Source: Paraburkholderia fungorum
Lineage (GTDB): Bacteria; Pseudomonadota; Gammaproteobacteria; Burkholderiales; Burkholderiaceae
Reading direction: 5' to 3'
NCBI RefSeq assembly: GCF_900099835.1
Contig: NZ_FNKP01000002.1
Span: forward strand, 1-64,000
Length of the DNA: 64,000 bases
Shown here: positions 1 to 8,247 of the stretch, in pieces
Position numbering within the stretch: the first letter of the stretch is position 1
Layout of the letters: every line of letters starts with the position of its first letter
Program-made: the position numbers and the translations under genes
Notes under the pieces: model-generated
Databases searched by the model: none
Told to the model about the DNA's origin: nothing
The model's input: the letters and a program-made list of their open reading frames with translations, nothing else

Positions 1-3
1 CCC

Positions 4-31
4 TATACTTCTTCTTAAGGGAAAACCCTAG
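4..31 (+). promoter_or_regulatory. Predicted -10 box and GGGAAAACCCTAG motif
   Basis: A TATACT hexamer at 4-9 is a good -10 box, which puts the transcription start near 16. The motif GGGAAAACCCTAG at 19-31 follows at once; the same 13 bases recur at 31417-31429. The -35 region lies before the window. Seen directly; the promoter role is inferred. Confidence 0.4.
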
Positions 32-58
32 CAACGCAATCACCAACCGGGAGTCGCC

Positions 59-217
59 ATGAGCTTCATTTTTGCACTGTTCCAAAAGGTCAGCGATCTC
101 TTTGCGTCGCCCCATCTGCCGCTGGATTCGGACTATTCGTTCGAGGCTCGCAGCCGCGAATCGGAGCGCGTGCGCAAGGCACAAGCAACGCTGTTCGGCA
201 TCAAGCTGACCGACTAA
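59..217 (+). CDS. Small conserved-looking hypothetical protein, 52 aa
   Basis: A complete 52-residue frame starts ATG at 59, ten bases after a CCGGGAG ribosome-binding site, and stops TAA at 215-217. The protein begins with a hydrophobic/aromatic stretch (MSFIFALFQKVSDLF) followed by a charged helix rich in Arg and Glu and ends in FGIKLTD. It is too short for standard ORF cut-offs. I do not recognise the family; small proteins of this size are common in Burkholderiaceae. A good -10 box upstream, a clear RBS and a structured terminator-like RNA beginning 2 nt after the stop support a real, independently transcribed gene. Confidence 0.65.
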   Translation: MSFIFALFQKVSDLFASPHLPLDSDYSFEARSRESERVRKAQATLFGIKLTD

Positions 218-218
218 G

Positions 219-333
219 AAAGCCACGTAGTACCAGCCCAATCGCGAAACAACGCGTATGGGCGCGCACGTCGGGTGCGCATTGAATTGATTGAGGCCAC
301 TGTTCGCAAACGCGTACCGTGGCTTTTTGTTTT
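219..333 (+). ncRNA. Nested-stem structured RNA with terminator, 3' of the small gene
   Basis: Four nested helices can be drawn by eye. The outer stem pairs AAAGCCACG (219-227) with CGTGGCTTT (318-326) and continues, after a 2-nt bulge, as GTAC (230-233) with GTAC (314-317). An 8-bp stem with one bulge pairs 236-243 with 289-297. An apical hairpin pairs GCGCAC (264-269) with GTGCGC (275-280). The outer stem runs into TTTTTGTTTT, as in an intrinsic terminator. This could be a 3'UTR-derived sRNA or an elaborate terminator; the sequence cannot decide between them. Confidence 0.5.
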
Positions 334-676
334 GGGCAATCCAGAACGGGCGGGCGCTCTTGCTCGCTGTGTCTTAGCCGCGTTGCCAATTATTTCTCCT
401 GCGAAATGAATGTAACGGAGCCTGACGTTCAGCCGACGTAATTTGCCTGCAATCTTTCGCGCAGGCCTTTGTTGGCAAGCGGGAAAGTCCGGCTGGGCGG
501 CTTTTCATCCGTCCCTTACTCTGAAATGACCTCTTACAAGTGCTCACGTATTCGCGAGGTTTGCACCGCTAAAGTTGGTCTCAAGCGTACGGCGTCCGGT
601 TCGATCCCGATGTCGCAGACCCAGGTCGAACGAACACGGACGCCGGCTTCGATACAAACTTTGATGGGAGGTCACA
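334..676. other. Intergenic region, no convincing gene
   Basis: About 340 bases without a supported gene. A short inverted repeat GCCTGC (445-450) / GCAGGC (461-466), followed by CTTTGTT, is the only structure I see. The rest presumably carries the promoter of the downstream secreted protein. Confidence 0.4.
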
Positions 677-970
677 ATGAAAACCTTTAACAAGACGTCG
701 CGTTCGATTATTGCCACGCTGCTCGCAGGTGGCGCATTGCTCGCAGCAGGCAGCGCCTTCGCCCAGGAGCGGGTGTACATCGACAACGGCCCGGCCGCAT
801 ACGGCCAGCCGCACATGACGCCGGTGGGCGTGTCGATCAACCTCGGCTGGCATGGCGACCGTTACTACGACGGTCACCGCTACTGGTCGCACGACGAATG
901 GATGCGCAATCATCCGCACGACCGTGATCCGCACCATCACGACGATCATCGCGACCCGCACCACGATTAA
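677..970 (+). CDS. Small secreted protein with His/Asp-rich tail
   Basis: 97 aa, starting ATG at 677 after a GGGAGG ribosome-binding site. Residues 1-29 form a Sec signal peptide: basic n-region with KTSR, a hydrophobic Leu/Ala core and an AFA-Q cleavage site. The mature protein is only about 67 residues, with Tyr/Gly/Trp-rich middle and a C-terminal tail (from about residue 80) made almost entirely of His, Asp, Arg and Pro. Such tails often bind metal ions, but no binding is shown here. No family recognised. Two hairpins follow the stop, the second being a plausible terminator. Confidence 0.75.
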   Translation: MKTFNKTSRSIIATLLAGGALLAAGSAFAQERVYIDNGPAAYGQPHMTPVGVSINLGWHGDRYYDGHRYWSHDEWMRNHPHDRDPHHHDDHRDPHHD

Positions 971-980
971 TGCGTGCATG

Positions 981-1045
981 ACGCCGCCGCATCTGGCGGC
1001 GTGAAGTCCCCAAAGCCGGTCCTTCCTCGCGGAGACCGGCTTTGT
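981..1045 (+). terminator. Tandem hairpins after the His-rich protein
   Basis: First hairpin: ACGCCGCC (981-988) / GGCGGCGT (995-1002). Second: AAAGCCGGTC (1012-1021) / GACCGGCTTT (1034-1043), a perfect 10-bp stem ending in TTTG. The second is the better intrinsic terminator although its T-tract is short. Confidence 0.55.
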
Positions 1046-1123
1046 TACGTTCGGCGCGGCGATCGGTGTGCTGCGTTATGCTTTTAAGCTTTCAATTCGA
1101 TATTGGAAGCAAGGGAGAGTGTG

Positions 1124-2038
1124 GTGGACAAGGCGACAATCGGAGTGGTGGGCTCGGGGCTGATGGGCGTCGGAATCGCGACGCAAAGTGCGTTGCATGG
1201 ACACAGGACGATCGTCCACGACGTCGACCCGGCGCGTCTGGCGAGCGTGGCGCCTAAAGCGGAAGCGGTGCTGGACGAACTGATCGACTGCGGGCGGATC
1301 GATCTCGCGGCGAAAACGGCCGCGCTGGCCCGCATCGAGACGCATACGCAGATCGATGTGATGGCGTCCGCGAACTTCGTGATCGAGGCGATTCCCGAGG
1401 TGCTCGAACTGAAGCATCGGCTGTATGCAACGCTGACCGGACTGCTCGCCGACGACGCGATTCTCGCCAGCAACACCAGCGGCTTCCCGCCCGACCAACT
1501 CGTCGCGCCGCTGCGCGCGAAAGAGCGTTTCGTGATCGCGCATTTCTGGAATCCGCCGCACATGATCCCGCTGGTCGAAGTCGTGCCCGGCACCGCAACC
1601 TTGCCGGAGGTCACGCAGCAAACCGCCGCGTTGATGAGCGCGATCGGCATGGAGCCGGTCGTGCTGGAAAAGGCGATTCCGGGCTTCGTCGGCAACCGGA
1701 TCCAGTTTGCGGTGTTGCGTGAGGCGTTGAACATCGTCCGCTCCGGTGCGGCCACGGCGGACGAGGTCGATCGGGTGATGAAGGCGTCGCTCGGACGCCG
1801 GTGGAGCATCGTCGGCCCGTTCGAAGGCGCCGACATGGGCGGCCTCGATACTTTCCTCGATATCTCGTCGCATCTGATGCCCGAGCTTGCCAAGGACGAA
1901 GACGTGCTCGATCTGCTGCGCAAGCAGGTGGAGGCGGGGCGTGTCGGTGTGCGCAGCGGCGCGGGCTTCTACGAATGGGACGACTCGCATCTCGCGCAGG
2001 TCAGGGCGGGGCGTAAGAGCCTGATCAGCCGAGGCTGA
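1124..2038 (+). CDS. 3-hydroxyacyl-CoA dehydrogenase family protein
   Basis: About 304 aa. The frame opens at TTG 1103, but AAGGGAG at 1111-1117 sits 6 nt before GTG 1124, so GTG 1124 is the likely start. Residues 10-15 (GSGLMG) are the Rossmann NAD-binding loop. HFWNPPHMIPLVEV in the middle matches the catalytic His / substrate segment of 3-hydroxyacyl-CoA dehydrogenases, and the C-terminal half (GFVGNRIQFAVLREALN, then a helical dimerisation domain) matches the family. It would oxidise a 3-hydroxyacyl-CoA or related hydroxy acid with NAD+. Exact substrate (hydroxybutyryl-CoA, carnitine-type or other) cannot be told; neighbours give no pathway. Confidence 0.85.
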   Translation: MDKATIGVVGSGLMGVGIATQSALHGHRTIVHDVDPARLASVAPKAEAVLDELIDCGRIDLAAKTAALARIETHTQIDVMASANFVIEAIPEVLELKHRLYATLTGLLADDAILASNTSGFPPDQLVAPLRAKERFVIAHFWNPPHMIPLVEVVPGTATLPEVTQQTAALMSAIGMEPVVLEKAIPGFVGNRIQFAVLREALNIVRSGAATADEVDRVMKASLGRRWSIVGPFEGADMGGLDTFLDISSHLMPELAKDEDVLDLLRKQVEAGRVGVRSGAGFYEWDDSHLAQVRAGRKSLISRG

Positions 2039-2188
2039 TGCAGCGTTAAAACCGGTGTGAAGCCGCATGCGTTGAAACCTAGATGCTCCACGCACGCGGC
2101 TTCGCACCAGGGCATGCCGGCATGCGCCGCCGCGCTGCGGTATAACTAGCCGTCCCGCCTCATCCACCGAATTTCCAAAATCACGCTC

Positions 2189-2800
2189 ATGTCCCACTAC
2201 TTCTACGACCCCGCCGCCGGTCACGGCCTGCCGCACGATCCGTTCAAGGCCATCGTCGCGCCGCGGCTGATCGGCTGGATTTCGTCACGCGCGACCGACG
2301 GCACGTTGAATCTCGCGCCGTACAGCTTCTTCGGCGCGTTCGCCACGTTTCCGGCGATCATCGGTTTTTGCAGCGAAGGGCGCAAAGACAGCGTGTCGAA
2401 CATCGAGGCCACCGGCGAATTCGTGTGGAATCTGGCGAGCAGGCCGCTTGCCGAGCAGATGAACCGCTCGTCCGCGCCGGTCGCACCGCACGTCGACGAA
2501 TTCGAACTCGCGGGGCTGACGCCTGCGCCCGGCCGCAATGTGTCCGTTCCGCATGTGGCCGAGTCGCCGGCCGCGCTCGAATGCAAATTGCTGCAAGTGG
2601 TGCGTCTGCATACGCTCGACGGCACGCCGATGGACAACTATCTGTCGCTGGGGCAGGTGGTCGGCGTGCATATCAACGAGGCGTATCTGAAAGACGGTCT
2701 GTTCGACACCCACGCCGCGCAACCGATCATGCGGGCGGGTTATCGCGCCGACTACGCGGAAATCGGCGAGATGTTCCAGATGTTCCGCCCAAACGCCTAG
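2189..2800 (+). CDS. Flavin reductase family protein (FMN-binding split barrel)
   Basis: 203 aa, ATG 2189. The N-terminal half, with PRLIGWISSRATDGTLNLAP, YSFFGAF and then SNIEATGEFVWNLA, is typical of the DIM6/NTAB-type flavin reductase-like proteins that bind FMN in a split beta-barrel. Length is usual for the family. Members either supply reduced flavin to monooxygenases or are stand-alone flavoproteins; no monooxygenase partner is adjacent, so the role is open. It lies between the dehydrogenase and cupin genes on the same strand with about 100-150 bp gaps. Confidence 0.85.
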   Translation: MSHYFYDPAAGHGLPHDPFKAIVAPRLIGWISSRATDGTLNLAPYSFFGAFATFPAIIGFCSEGRKDSVSNIEATGEFVWNLASRPLAEQMNRSSAPVAPHVDEFELAGLTPAPGRNVSVPHVAESPAALECKLLQVVRLHTLDGTPMDNYLSLGQVVGVHINEAYLKDGLFDTHAAQPIMRAGYRADYAEIGEMFQMFRPNA

Positions 2801-2899
2801 CCTTCCGCAGCAGTCGCGCTCACTGGCCCGCTTGATGCTTGCAACCGACGCTCCAACGCGTCGTTTTCAACTGCCGGCTCACTCTCCAGGAGCGCGATC

Positions 2900-3334
2900 A
2901 TGTCCACCGAACTCGCTACGCAATTCAGTCATGTCCGTCCGCAAGACACGTCCTACGTGGATCAGGGCTTGCGGGACTTCTTTCTCTACCGCGATCTGGG
3001 CATCGCAGAGGCGACCGGCGGCAAGGTCCTCGCGCAACTCGTCAAGGCGAATCACGCACCAGAGCAAGGCACCGGCTGGCACCGTCATGAGGCCGATTTC
3101 CACATTGTGATCATGCTGAAGGGCTGGGCGCGCTTCATGTACGGCGACAAGGAGACGCTCGTCGCCGCCGGCGATTGCGTGCACCAGGCGCCGGGCATCG
3201 TCCACTACCTGTTCGATTACTCGCCGGATATGGAGTACATCGAAATCGTGTCGCCTGCCGATTTCAAATCGATCGATGCGGAAGGGCCGTGCGAAGTGCC
3301 GGGCGTGACGCCGTGGAAGAGCGTGGCGGCTTGA
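2900..3334 (+). CDS. Cupin domain protein
   Basis: 144 aa, ATG 2900 with CAGGAGCG just upstream. A single cupin barrel is visible: motif 1 around GTGWHRHEADFHIVIMLKG supplies two His and a Glu/Asp-like ligand set, followed by the GD-containing motif 2 (AAGDCVHQAPGIVHYLF) with the last His. This is a compact metal-binding fold used by dioxygenases, isomerases and binding proteins. No further assignment is possible. The downstream 138 bp up to the convergent PHA depolymerase gene holds no gene. Confidence 0.85.
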   Translation: MSTELATQFSHVRPQDTSYVDQGLRDFFLYRDLGIAEATGGKVLAQLVKANHAPEQGTGWHRHEADFHIVIMLKGWARFMYGDKETLVAAGDCVHQAPGIVHYLFDYSPDMEYIEIVSPADFKSIDAEGPCEVPGVTPWKSVAA

Positions 3335-3472
3335 AGTCGGAGCCTGAAGGTCACGGCATGAAGCGTGAGGGCAGGAGCGCGGCCAACTTCGCGCTCTGGC
3401 GCAAACTGTTCGACGGGCGCGGCGCGAACCCGAGAAAAGGGTCCGCCGCGCGTTCGTAGAAACCGAACCTGT

Positions 3473-4945
3473 TCACTGCGCAGCCGGTGGCCGCCTGCGC
3501 GTCGCTCGCGTTGTCGACTGCGGCTTTGTCTTCGTCGTAGAAGCCCCGCTGCCGTTGACTCTCGCGGCAGAAGACCCATTCGACGCAGCCGCCTCCACCA
3601 CGACATCGACCACTGCTGCGGCAGCCGGCGCAGCGGGCGCAACCTCGACAGCCGTAGCTACCGGCACAGACACCGGCTGAATCGTTCGCGCGCGCGAACT
3701 CACCAGTACCGCGCGCGGTTCGTTGTCGTAAATCACGGCCCGCACACGCGGATAAATCTGCCGCTCCCAGCGTCGTCCGTTGAATACGCCGTAGTGGCCG
3801 ACGCCGGTTTGCACATGATGCGTCTTCAGATACGGCCTGAGTTTGTCGCACATATCCTGCGCGGCGAGCGTCTGCCCGACTGCGCAGATGTCGTCCTTCT
3901 CGCCTTCGACGGTCAGCAACGCAGTGCGCCGTATCTTCGACGGCTCGACCAGACGCCCTTGCACCTCGAGTTCGTGCAACGGCAGCGCATGCCGCTGAAA
4001 AACCGTGTCGACGGTTTCCAGATAGAAGTCGGCGGTCAGATCCATCGTCGCGAAATATTCTTCGTAGAACGTGTGAATCGTGTCGGCTTTCGCGGGATCG
4101 CCCTTCGCGCGTTCGTAGTACATCGTTTCGAACGAATCGAAATGGCGGTTCAGATTCATCGCCATGAACGCGGTCAGTTGCACGAACCCCGGATACACCC
4201 GCCGATGCGCGCCCGCAAAACCGAACGGCACCGCGCTGATCAGATTCCGCTCGAACCAGTCGAGCGGCTTGCTCTTCGCCAGATCGTTGACGCGCGTCGG
4301 ATTGATCCGCGTGTCGAGCGGGCCGGCCATCAACGTCATGCTGGCCGGTTGCGCGGGATGATCGTCGGCGGCCATCAGCGCGACGGCGGCCAGCGCGGCC
4401 ACGGTCGGCTGACACACGGCCAGCAGATGCGAGCCGGGTCCGATCTTCTCCGTGAAGTCGATCACGTGCTGCACGAATTCGTCGAAACCGAAGCGGCCCT
4501 GGCTGAGCGGCACGTCGCGCGGATTGTGCCAGTCGGTGATGTACACGTCGTGTTCGGCGAGCATCGTGCGCACGGTGCCGCGCAGCAGCGTCGCGAAGTG
4601 GCCGGACATCGGCGCGATGACGAGCACGCGCGGCTGCGGCGTGGCAGGCACGCTCGCCTTGCGGAAATGCAGCAGCGAGCAGAACGGCGTGCGGGCGGCG
4701 ACTTCTTCGACGATCGCTACCGGCTTGCCGTCGCTCACCACGCTGTCGATCCCGAACGGCGGCCGCACGGGCGTCAGTCCCGCGAGCGTCAGCAATTCGC
4801 AGGACGCGCGGATCGAGCGGCCATGCGGCGAGTCGCCGAACGCGGGCCACGCATCGAGCGAGTGATTCATCAGCGCCGCGCTGTGCCGCAGCGGCAGCAT
4901 CATGTCGGCGAAGGCCTGATAGGCCGGATATGCGAACAGGTTCAT
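3473..4945 (-). CDS. phaZ: Intracellular polyhydroxyalkanoate depolymerase
   Basis: About 490 aa. The frame extends to 5017, but ATG 4945 gives the classical N-terminus MNLFAYPAYQAF; GAAGG lies just before it. The alpha/beta-hydrolase of intracellular PHB depolymerases is evident: the lipase-box equivalent AVCQPTV carries the nucleophilic Cys used by this family, EKDDI supplies the Asp and GVGHYGVF the His. It hydrolyses stored PHB granules in the cytoplasm. The catalytic domain ends near residue 410; the last roughly 70 residues are Ala/Val-rich, then Ser/Thr-rich, and end in a basic segment (ATRRRPPAAQ), longer than the usual family length. Confidence 0.9.
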   Translation of the reverse strand: MNLFAYPAYQAFADMMLPLRHSAALMNHSLDAWPAFGDSPHGRSIRASCELLTLAGLTPVRPPFGIDSVVSDGKPVAIVEEVAARTPFCSLLHFRKASVPATPQPRVLVIAPMSGHFATLLRGTVRTMLAEHDVYITDWHNPRDVPLSQGRFGFDEFVQHVIDFTEKIGPGSHLLAVCQPTVAALAAVALMAADDHPAQPASMTLMAGPLDTRINPTRVNDLAKSKPLDWFERNLISAVPFGFAGAHRRVYPGFVQLTAFMAMNLNRHFDSFETMYYERAKGDPAKADTIHTFYEEYFATMDLTADFYLETVDTVFQRHALPLHELEVQGRLVEPSKIRRTALLTVEGEKDDICAVGQTLAAQDMCDKLRPYLKTHHVQTGVGHYGVFNGRRWERQIYPRVRAVIYDNEPRAVLVSSRARTIQPVSVPVATAVEVAPAAPAAAAVVDVVVEAAASNGSSAARVNGSGASTTKTKPQSTTRATRRRPPAAQ

Positions 4946-5162
4946 AACCTTCGCACGAGTGCAGGAAAGGAAGGAGTTCAAACAGAGGCAAGTCATGTGC
5001 CATGCATGCATACGCACTGACAGGGCGTGGTGCGCATTGGCATAGCATTTGCGCGCGTCAGTCGGATGGGCCGGAATTGCCGCGCTTTGGTGCGTGCGCG
5101 CACGACGGCGTGCATGGCGGCCGTCAGGCGTCGGTCGAACGCCTCATCTGGAGGAGAAACGT

Positions 5163-5834
5163 ATGGCCAATACCCCGCAAACCTCGCTGACCACGCTCAC
5201 GATCAGCAGCAAGAATTATTCGTCGTGGTCGCTGCGCGGCTGGCTCTTGACGAAATTCAGCGGCCTGCCGTTCGACGAAATCGTGATGCCGATCGACGAC
5301 CCGGCGGCGCGCGCCGAATTGCTGCTGCTGTCGCCGTCGATTCTGGTGCCGTGCCTCGTTCACGACGGCATCAAGATCTGGGACACGCTGGCGATCGCCG
5401 AGTATCTGAACGAATTGAAGCCCGAGGCGGCGCTGTTGCCGAAGGACATTCGCGCGCGTGCGCATTGCCGCTCGATTTGCGGCGAGATGCATTCGGGTTT
5501 CGGCTCGCTGCGCTCGGCGCTGCCGATGAACCTGAAGGCGCACTTTCCGGGCTTCAAGGTCTGGGCGCGCGCGCAGTCCGATATCGACCGGATCGTGTCG
5601 ATCTGGGGGGATTGTCTGAAGCAGTACGGCGGCCCGTTCCTGTTCGGCGAACGGACGGCGGCGGATGCGATGTACGCGCCAGTGGTGACGCGTTTCGTGA
5701 CTTACGACGTGAAGCTCGACCCTGAGATCGTCGAATACGGGCAGCGGATCATGGCGCTGCCCGAGATGCAGGAATGGATCGCCGATGCGCAGCAGGAAGC
5801 CGAGGAGATCGACGAACTGGATGTCGAGTTCTGA
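5163..5834 (+). CDS. Glutathione S-transferase family protein
   Basis: 223 aa, ATG 5163 with an ideal GGAGGAG site (the frame is open further upstream but has no RBS). The N-terminal thioredoxin-like domain starts ISSKNYSSWSLRGWLL, with SILVPCLVHD and the DTLAIAEYL segment (glutathione-contact region), followed by an all-helical C-terminal domain with FGERTAADAMYAPVVTRF. Substrate unknown. It is convergent with the chemoreceptor gene, the gap being only 70 bp. Confidence 0.9.
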   Translation: MANTPQTSLTTLTISSKNYSSWSLRGWLLTKFSGLPFDEIVMPIDDPAARAELLLLSPSILVPCLVHDGIKIWDTLAIAEYLNELKPEAALLPKDIRARAHCRSICGEMHSGFGSLRSALPMNLKAHFPGFKVWARAQSDIDRIVSIWGDCLKQYGGPFLFGERTAADAMYAPVVTRFVTYDVKLDPEIVEYGQRIMALPEMQEWIADAQQEAEEIDELDVEF

Positions 5835-5904
5835 CGCCGTTGCGCTGCCGGCGTGGGTGCATTGAGACACACTGCGCCAGCAGCAGCTTTCATGACTCTA
5901 CAAA

Positions 5905-7878
5905 TCAATCGCGCGCGTTATCGAGCTTGAACACGCTGACCACCTGCGCAAGACGCGCAGCCTGATCGCGCAACTCGGCCGCCGCGATTTCCGCTTCTCC
6001 GACCATCGTCGCGTTTTGCTGGGTGGCCTCGCCGATCTGCGTGACGGCCAGGTTGATCTGTTCGATGCCGCCCGATTGTTCGCGCGACGCGACGCTGATT
6101 TCACCCATGATCGCGCGCACCTGCCCGACCTGTTCGACGATGCCCTGCATGGTCGCGCTGGCGTGTTCGGCAATCTTGAAGCCGCTTGCCACGGTCGCCG
6201 TCGACGTCGCGATCAGACTTTCGATCTCCTTCACCGAGGCCGCGCTGCGTTGTGCGAGCGCGCGCACTTCGGATGCGACCACCGCGAAGCCCTTGCCGTG
6301 CTCGCCCGCGCGCGCGGCTTCGACAGCCGCGTTCAGCGCGAGGATGTTGGTCTGGAATGCGATGCTTTCGATCACCGTCGTGATCTCGGCGATCTTCTGC
6401 GACGAGCGGCTGATTTCGCCCATCGTCGACACCACGCGTTCGACCGCGCGGCCGCCTTCGAGCGCGGCGTCGGCGGCGCGCGTGACGAGCGTGTTGGCTT
6501 GCGTGGCGTTGTCCGCGTTCTGCTGCACGGTCGACGTCATCTGCTCCATGCTCGCCGCCGTTTCCTCCAGGCTGCTCGCCTGCGTCGCGATCCGCATAGC
6601 GATGTTGCCGCTGCCTGTGGCGATCTTTTCGGTGCCGTGCGACATATCCGCCGATGCATGGCGCACCTGTGCAACGATTCGCGCAAGGCCTTCGCCGATG
6701 CCGTCGATCGACTGCATCAGCCGGCCGATTTCATCGGCGCGCGCGTTGCCGTGTTTTGCGACGCGCACCGAGAGATCGCCCGACGCGAAGCGCTCGGACG
6801 CGTTGGCGGCTTCGTCGAGCGGACGGCTCACGAGACGTCGCACCGCGATCAGGAACAGCACCGCGAAGCCGCCGACCAATGCGAAGCCGAGCAGCAGGAA
6901 CTGATTGCGGGTCTTGACGACCTCGGCCAGCACCTCGTCGCGCGGCGCGATGCCGCCGACCAGCCATTGCCATTCCGGCACGGTCACGAACGATACGAAC
7001 TTGTCGCGCGCGTTGGGCTCGCTGAGCGTGCTGTCGGCGGAACGGTAGTCGAGTTCGCCCTGTTTCAGGTCCAGCATCTGCTGATACGGGGCGTTCGCGT
7101 CGTCCGCTTTCTGGCCGGCGGCGGCCGGATGGACGATCAGCTTGCCGCGATCCGCGCCCTTCGACGCATCGACGACAAAGTAGTAACCGCTATCGCCGAT
7201 CTTCAGATTGCGGATGCCGTCTTCGACCGATTGAATCTCCTTGTCCACGTTCACGCCGACGAACAGCGCGCCGATCACGCGGCCGCTCGCGTCGGTAATC
7301 GGCCGATATTGCGTAGTTAAACGTTTGCCAAAAAGCGCGGCCAGTCCCGTGTAAGACTGGTTCGCGAGCAGCCGCGCGTAAGCGGGTGCCTTGCGGTCGA
7401 GCAGCGTGCCGATCGCGCGGCTGCCGTCCTGTTTTTTCAGCGACGTCGTCACGCGGACGAAATCGTCACCCGTGCGCGCAAACACCGTGGCCACCGCGCC
7501 GCTGCGTTCGAGGAACAGGTCGGGGATCGTGAAATCCAGGTTCAGAACCTTGTCGCCGGCCTTGAGGGTGGGCGTCGCGATTCCGCCGATATCGACTTTT
7601 TGCGTTTCGTCGAGCGTGTAACTGGTGGGCAGGAAACTGGCGAACAGCGACATCGAGCGATCGACTTCCGCCGACAGCGCCTTGTCGAACAGCGTGATCA
7701 TCGCGGCGATCGAGCGGTCCTTTTCGGCAATCCGTTGAAGAACCTGGTCACGGACCTGCTGGCTGGCGGAACGGGTGAGCGCCCACGTGAAGGCGGCGAA
7801 AATCAACGCTACCAGCGCGCACGACAGTACGGCGAGCCGGGCGCCAACGCTGGCGCGGCGAAGAGAGAGAAAATCCAT
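5905..7878 (-). CDS. Methyl-accepting chemotaxis protein with Cache sensor
   Basis: 657 aa from ATG 7878; the frame continues upstream to 8139 but the extension is basic and lacks an RBS, whereas [20 protein letters not shown] begins a clear N-terminal membrane segment. Order: TM1 (about 10-35), a periplasmic Cache-type domain of roughly 250 residues ([27 protein letters not shown]), TM2 ([20 protein letters not shown]), HAMP, then the cytoplasmic signalling domain with its conserved hairpin tip ([20 protein letters not shown]). Receives a small-molecule signal and controls CheA. No che genes are adjacent, so it is an orphan receptor. No C-terminal CheR-binding pentapeptide is visible. Confidence 0.93.
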   Translation of the reverse strand: MDFLSLRRASVGARLAVLSCALVALIFAAFTWALTRSASQQVRDQVLQRIAEKDRSIAAMITLFDKALSAEVDRSMSLFASFLPTSYTLDETQKVDIGGIATPTLKAGDKVLNLDFTIPDLFLERSGAVATVFARTGDDFVRVTTSLKKQDGSRAIGTLLDRKAPAYARLLANQSYTGLAALFGKRLTTQYRPITDASGRVIGALFVGVNVDKEIQSVEDGIRNLKIGDSGYYFVVDASKGADRGKLIVHPAAAGQKADDANAPYQQMLDLKQGELDYRSADSTLSEPNARDKFVSFVTVPEWQWLVGGIAPRDEVLAEVVKTRNQFLLLGFALVGGFAVLFLIAVRRLVSRPLDEAANASERFASGDLSVRVAKHGNARADEIGRLMQSIDGIGEGLARIVAQVRHASADMSHGTEKIATGSGNIAMRIATQASSLEETAASMEQMTSTVQQNADNATQANTLVTRAADAALEGGRAVERVVSTMGEISRSSQKIAEITTVIESIAFQTNILALNAAVEAARAGEHGKGFAVVASEVRALAQRSAASVKEIESLIATSTATVASGFKIAEHASATMQGIVEQVGQVRAIMGEISVASREQSGGIEQINLAVTQIGEATQQNATMVGEAEIAAAELRDQAARLAQVVSVFKLDNARD

Positions 7879-8247
7879 TGGCAATCGCGGAGTAATAGGG
7901 GACAGGCGGATACGCGGACCATGCGCGGGCATGGCTGGCGTCGATGTCTGGTTAACGGCCGCGAAGGTGGTTGGCTTTAGTGGCGCGAAAGGGGTTTGTA
8001 ATTGGGCGTGGGTTTGTTGCGGGTTGGGTGCGGCGCCGGGGTGCTTGCCACGCAGCTTGTGTGAACGCCAGCGCTTTATCGTTTTACGAATGACGTGACG
8101 TGCGTAGGAGTGGCGGAATTTCTCGTCACGCCACCCCACCCCACACGATTGCCACCACGCTGCCTTTTGTACGCGTCATCGCTGGCTCAGCCAGTGTCGG
8201 CTTCAGCAAGCCGTGCCAGATCTGCGGAGCAAATGGGGCCGCTCAGG
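7879..8247. other. Intergenic region between copA and the chemoreceptor gene
   Basis: About 370 bp holding no supported gene. It should carry the chemoreceptor promoter on the minus strand; I found no convincing flagellar sigma-28 pair. The inverted repeat GTGGCG (8110-8115) / CGCCAC (8129-8134) about 115 bp past the copA stop may be part of its terminator. A cueR-like regulator gene is not present here. Confidence 0.4.

Noticed and set aside
7879..8247. Flagellar sigma-28 promoter for the chemoreceptor
   Set aside because: An ACGATAA sequence exists on the minus strand, but no TAAA-type -35 element stands at proper spacing.
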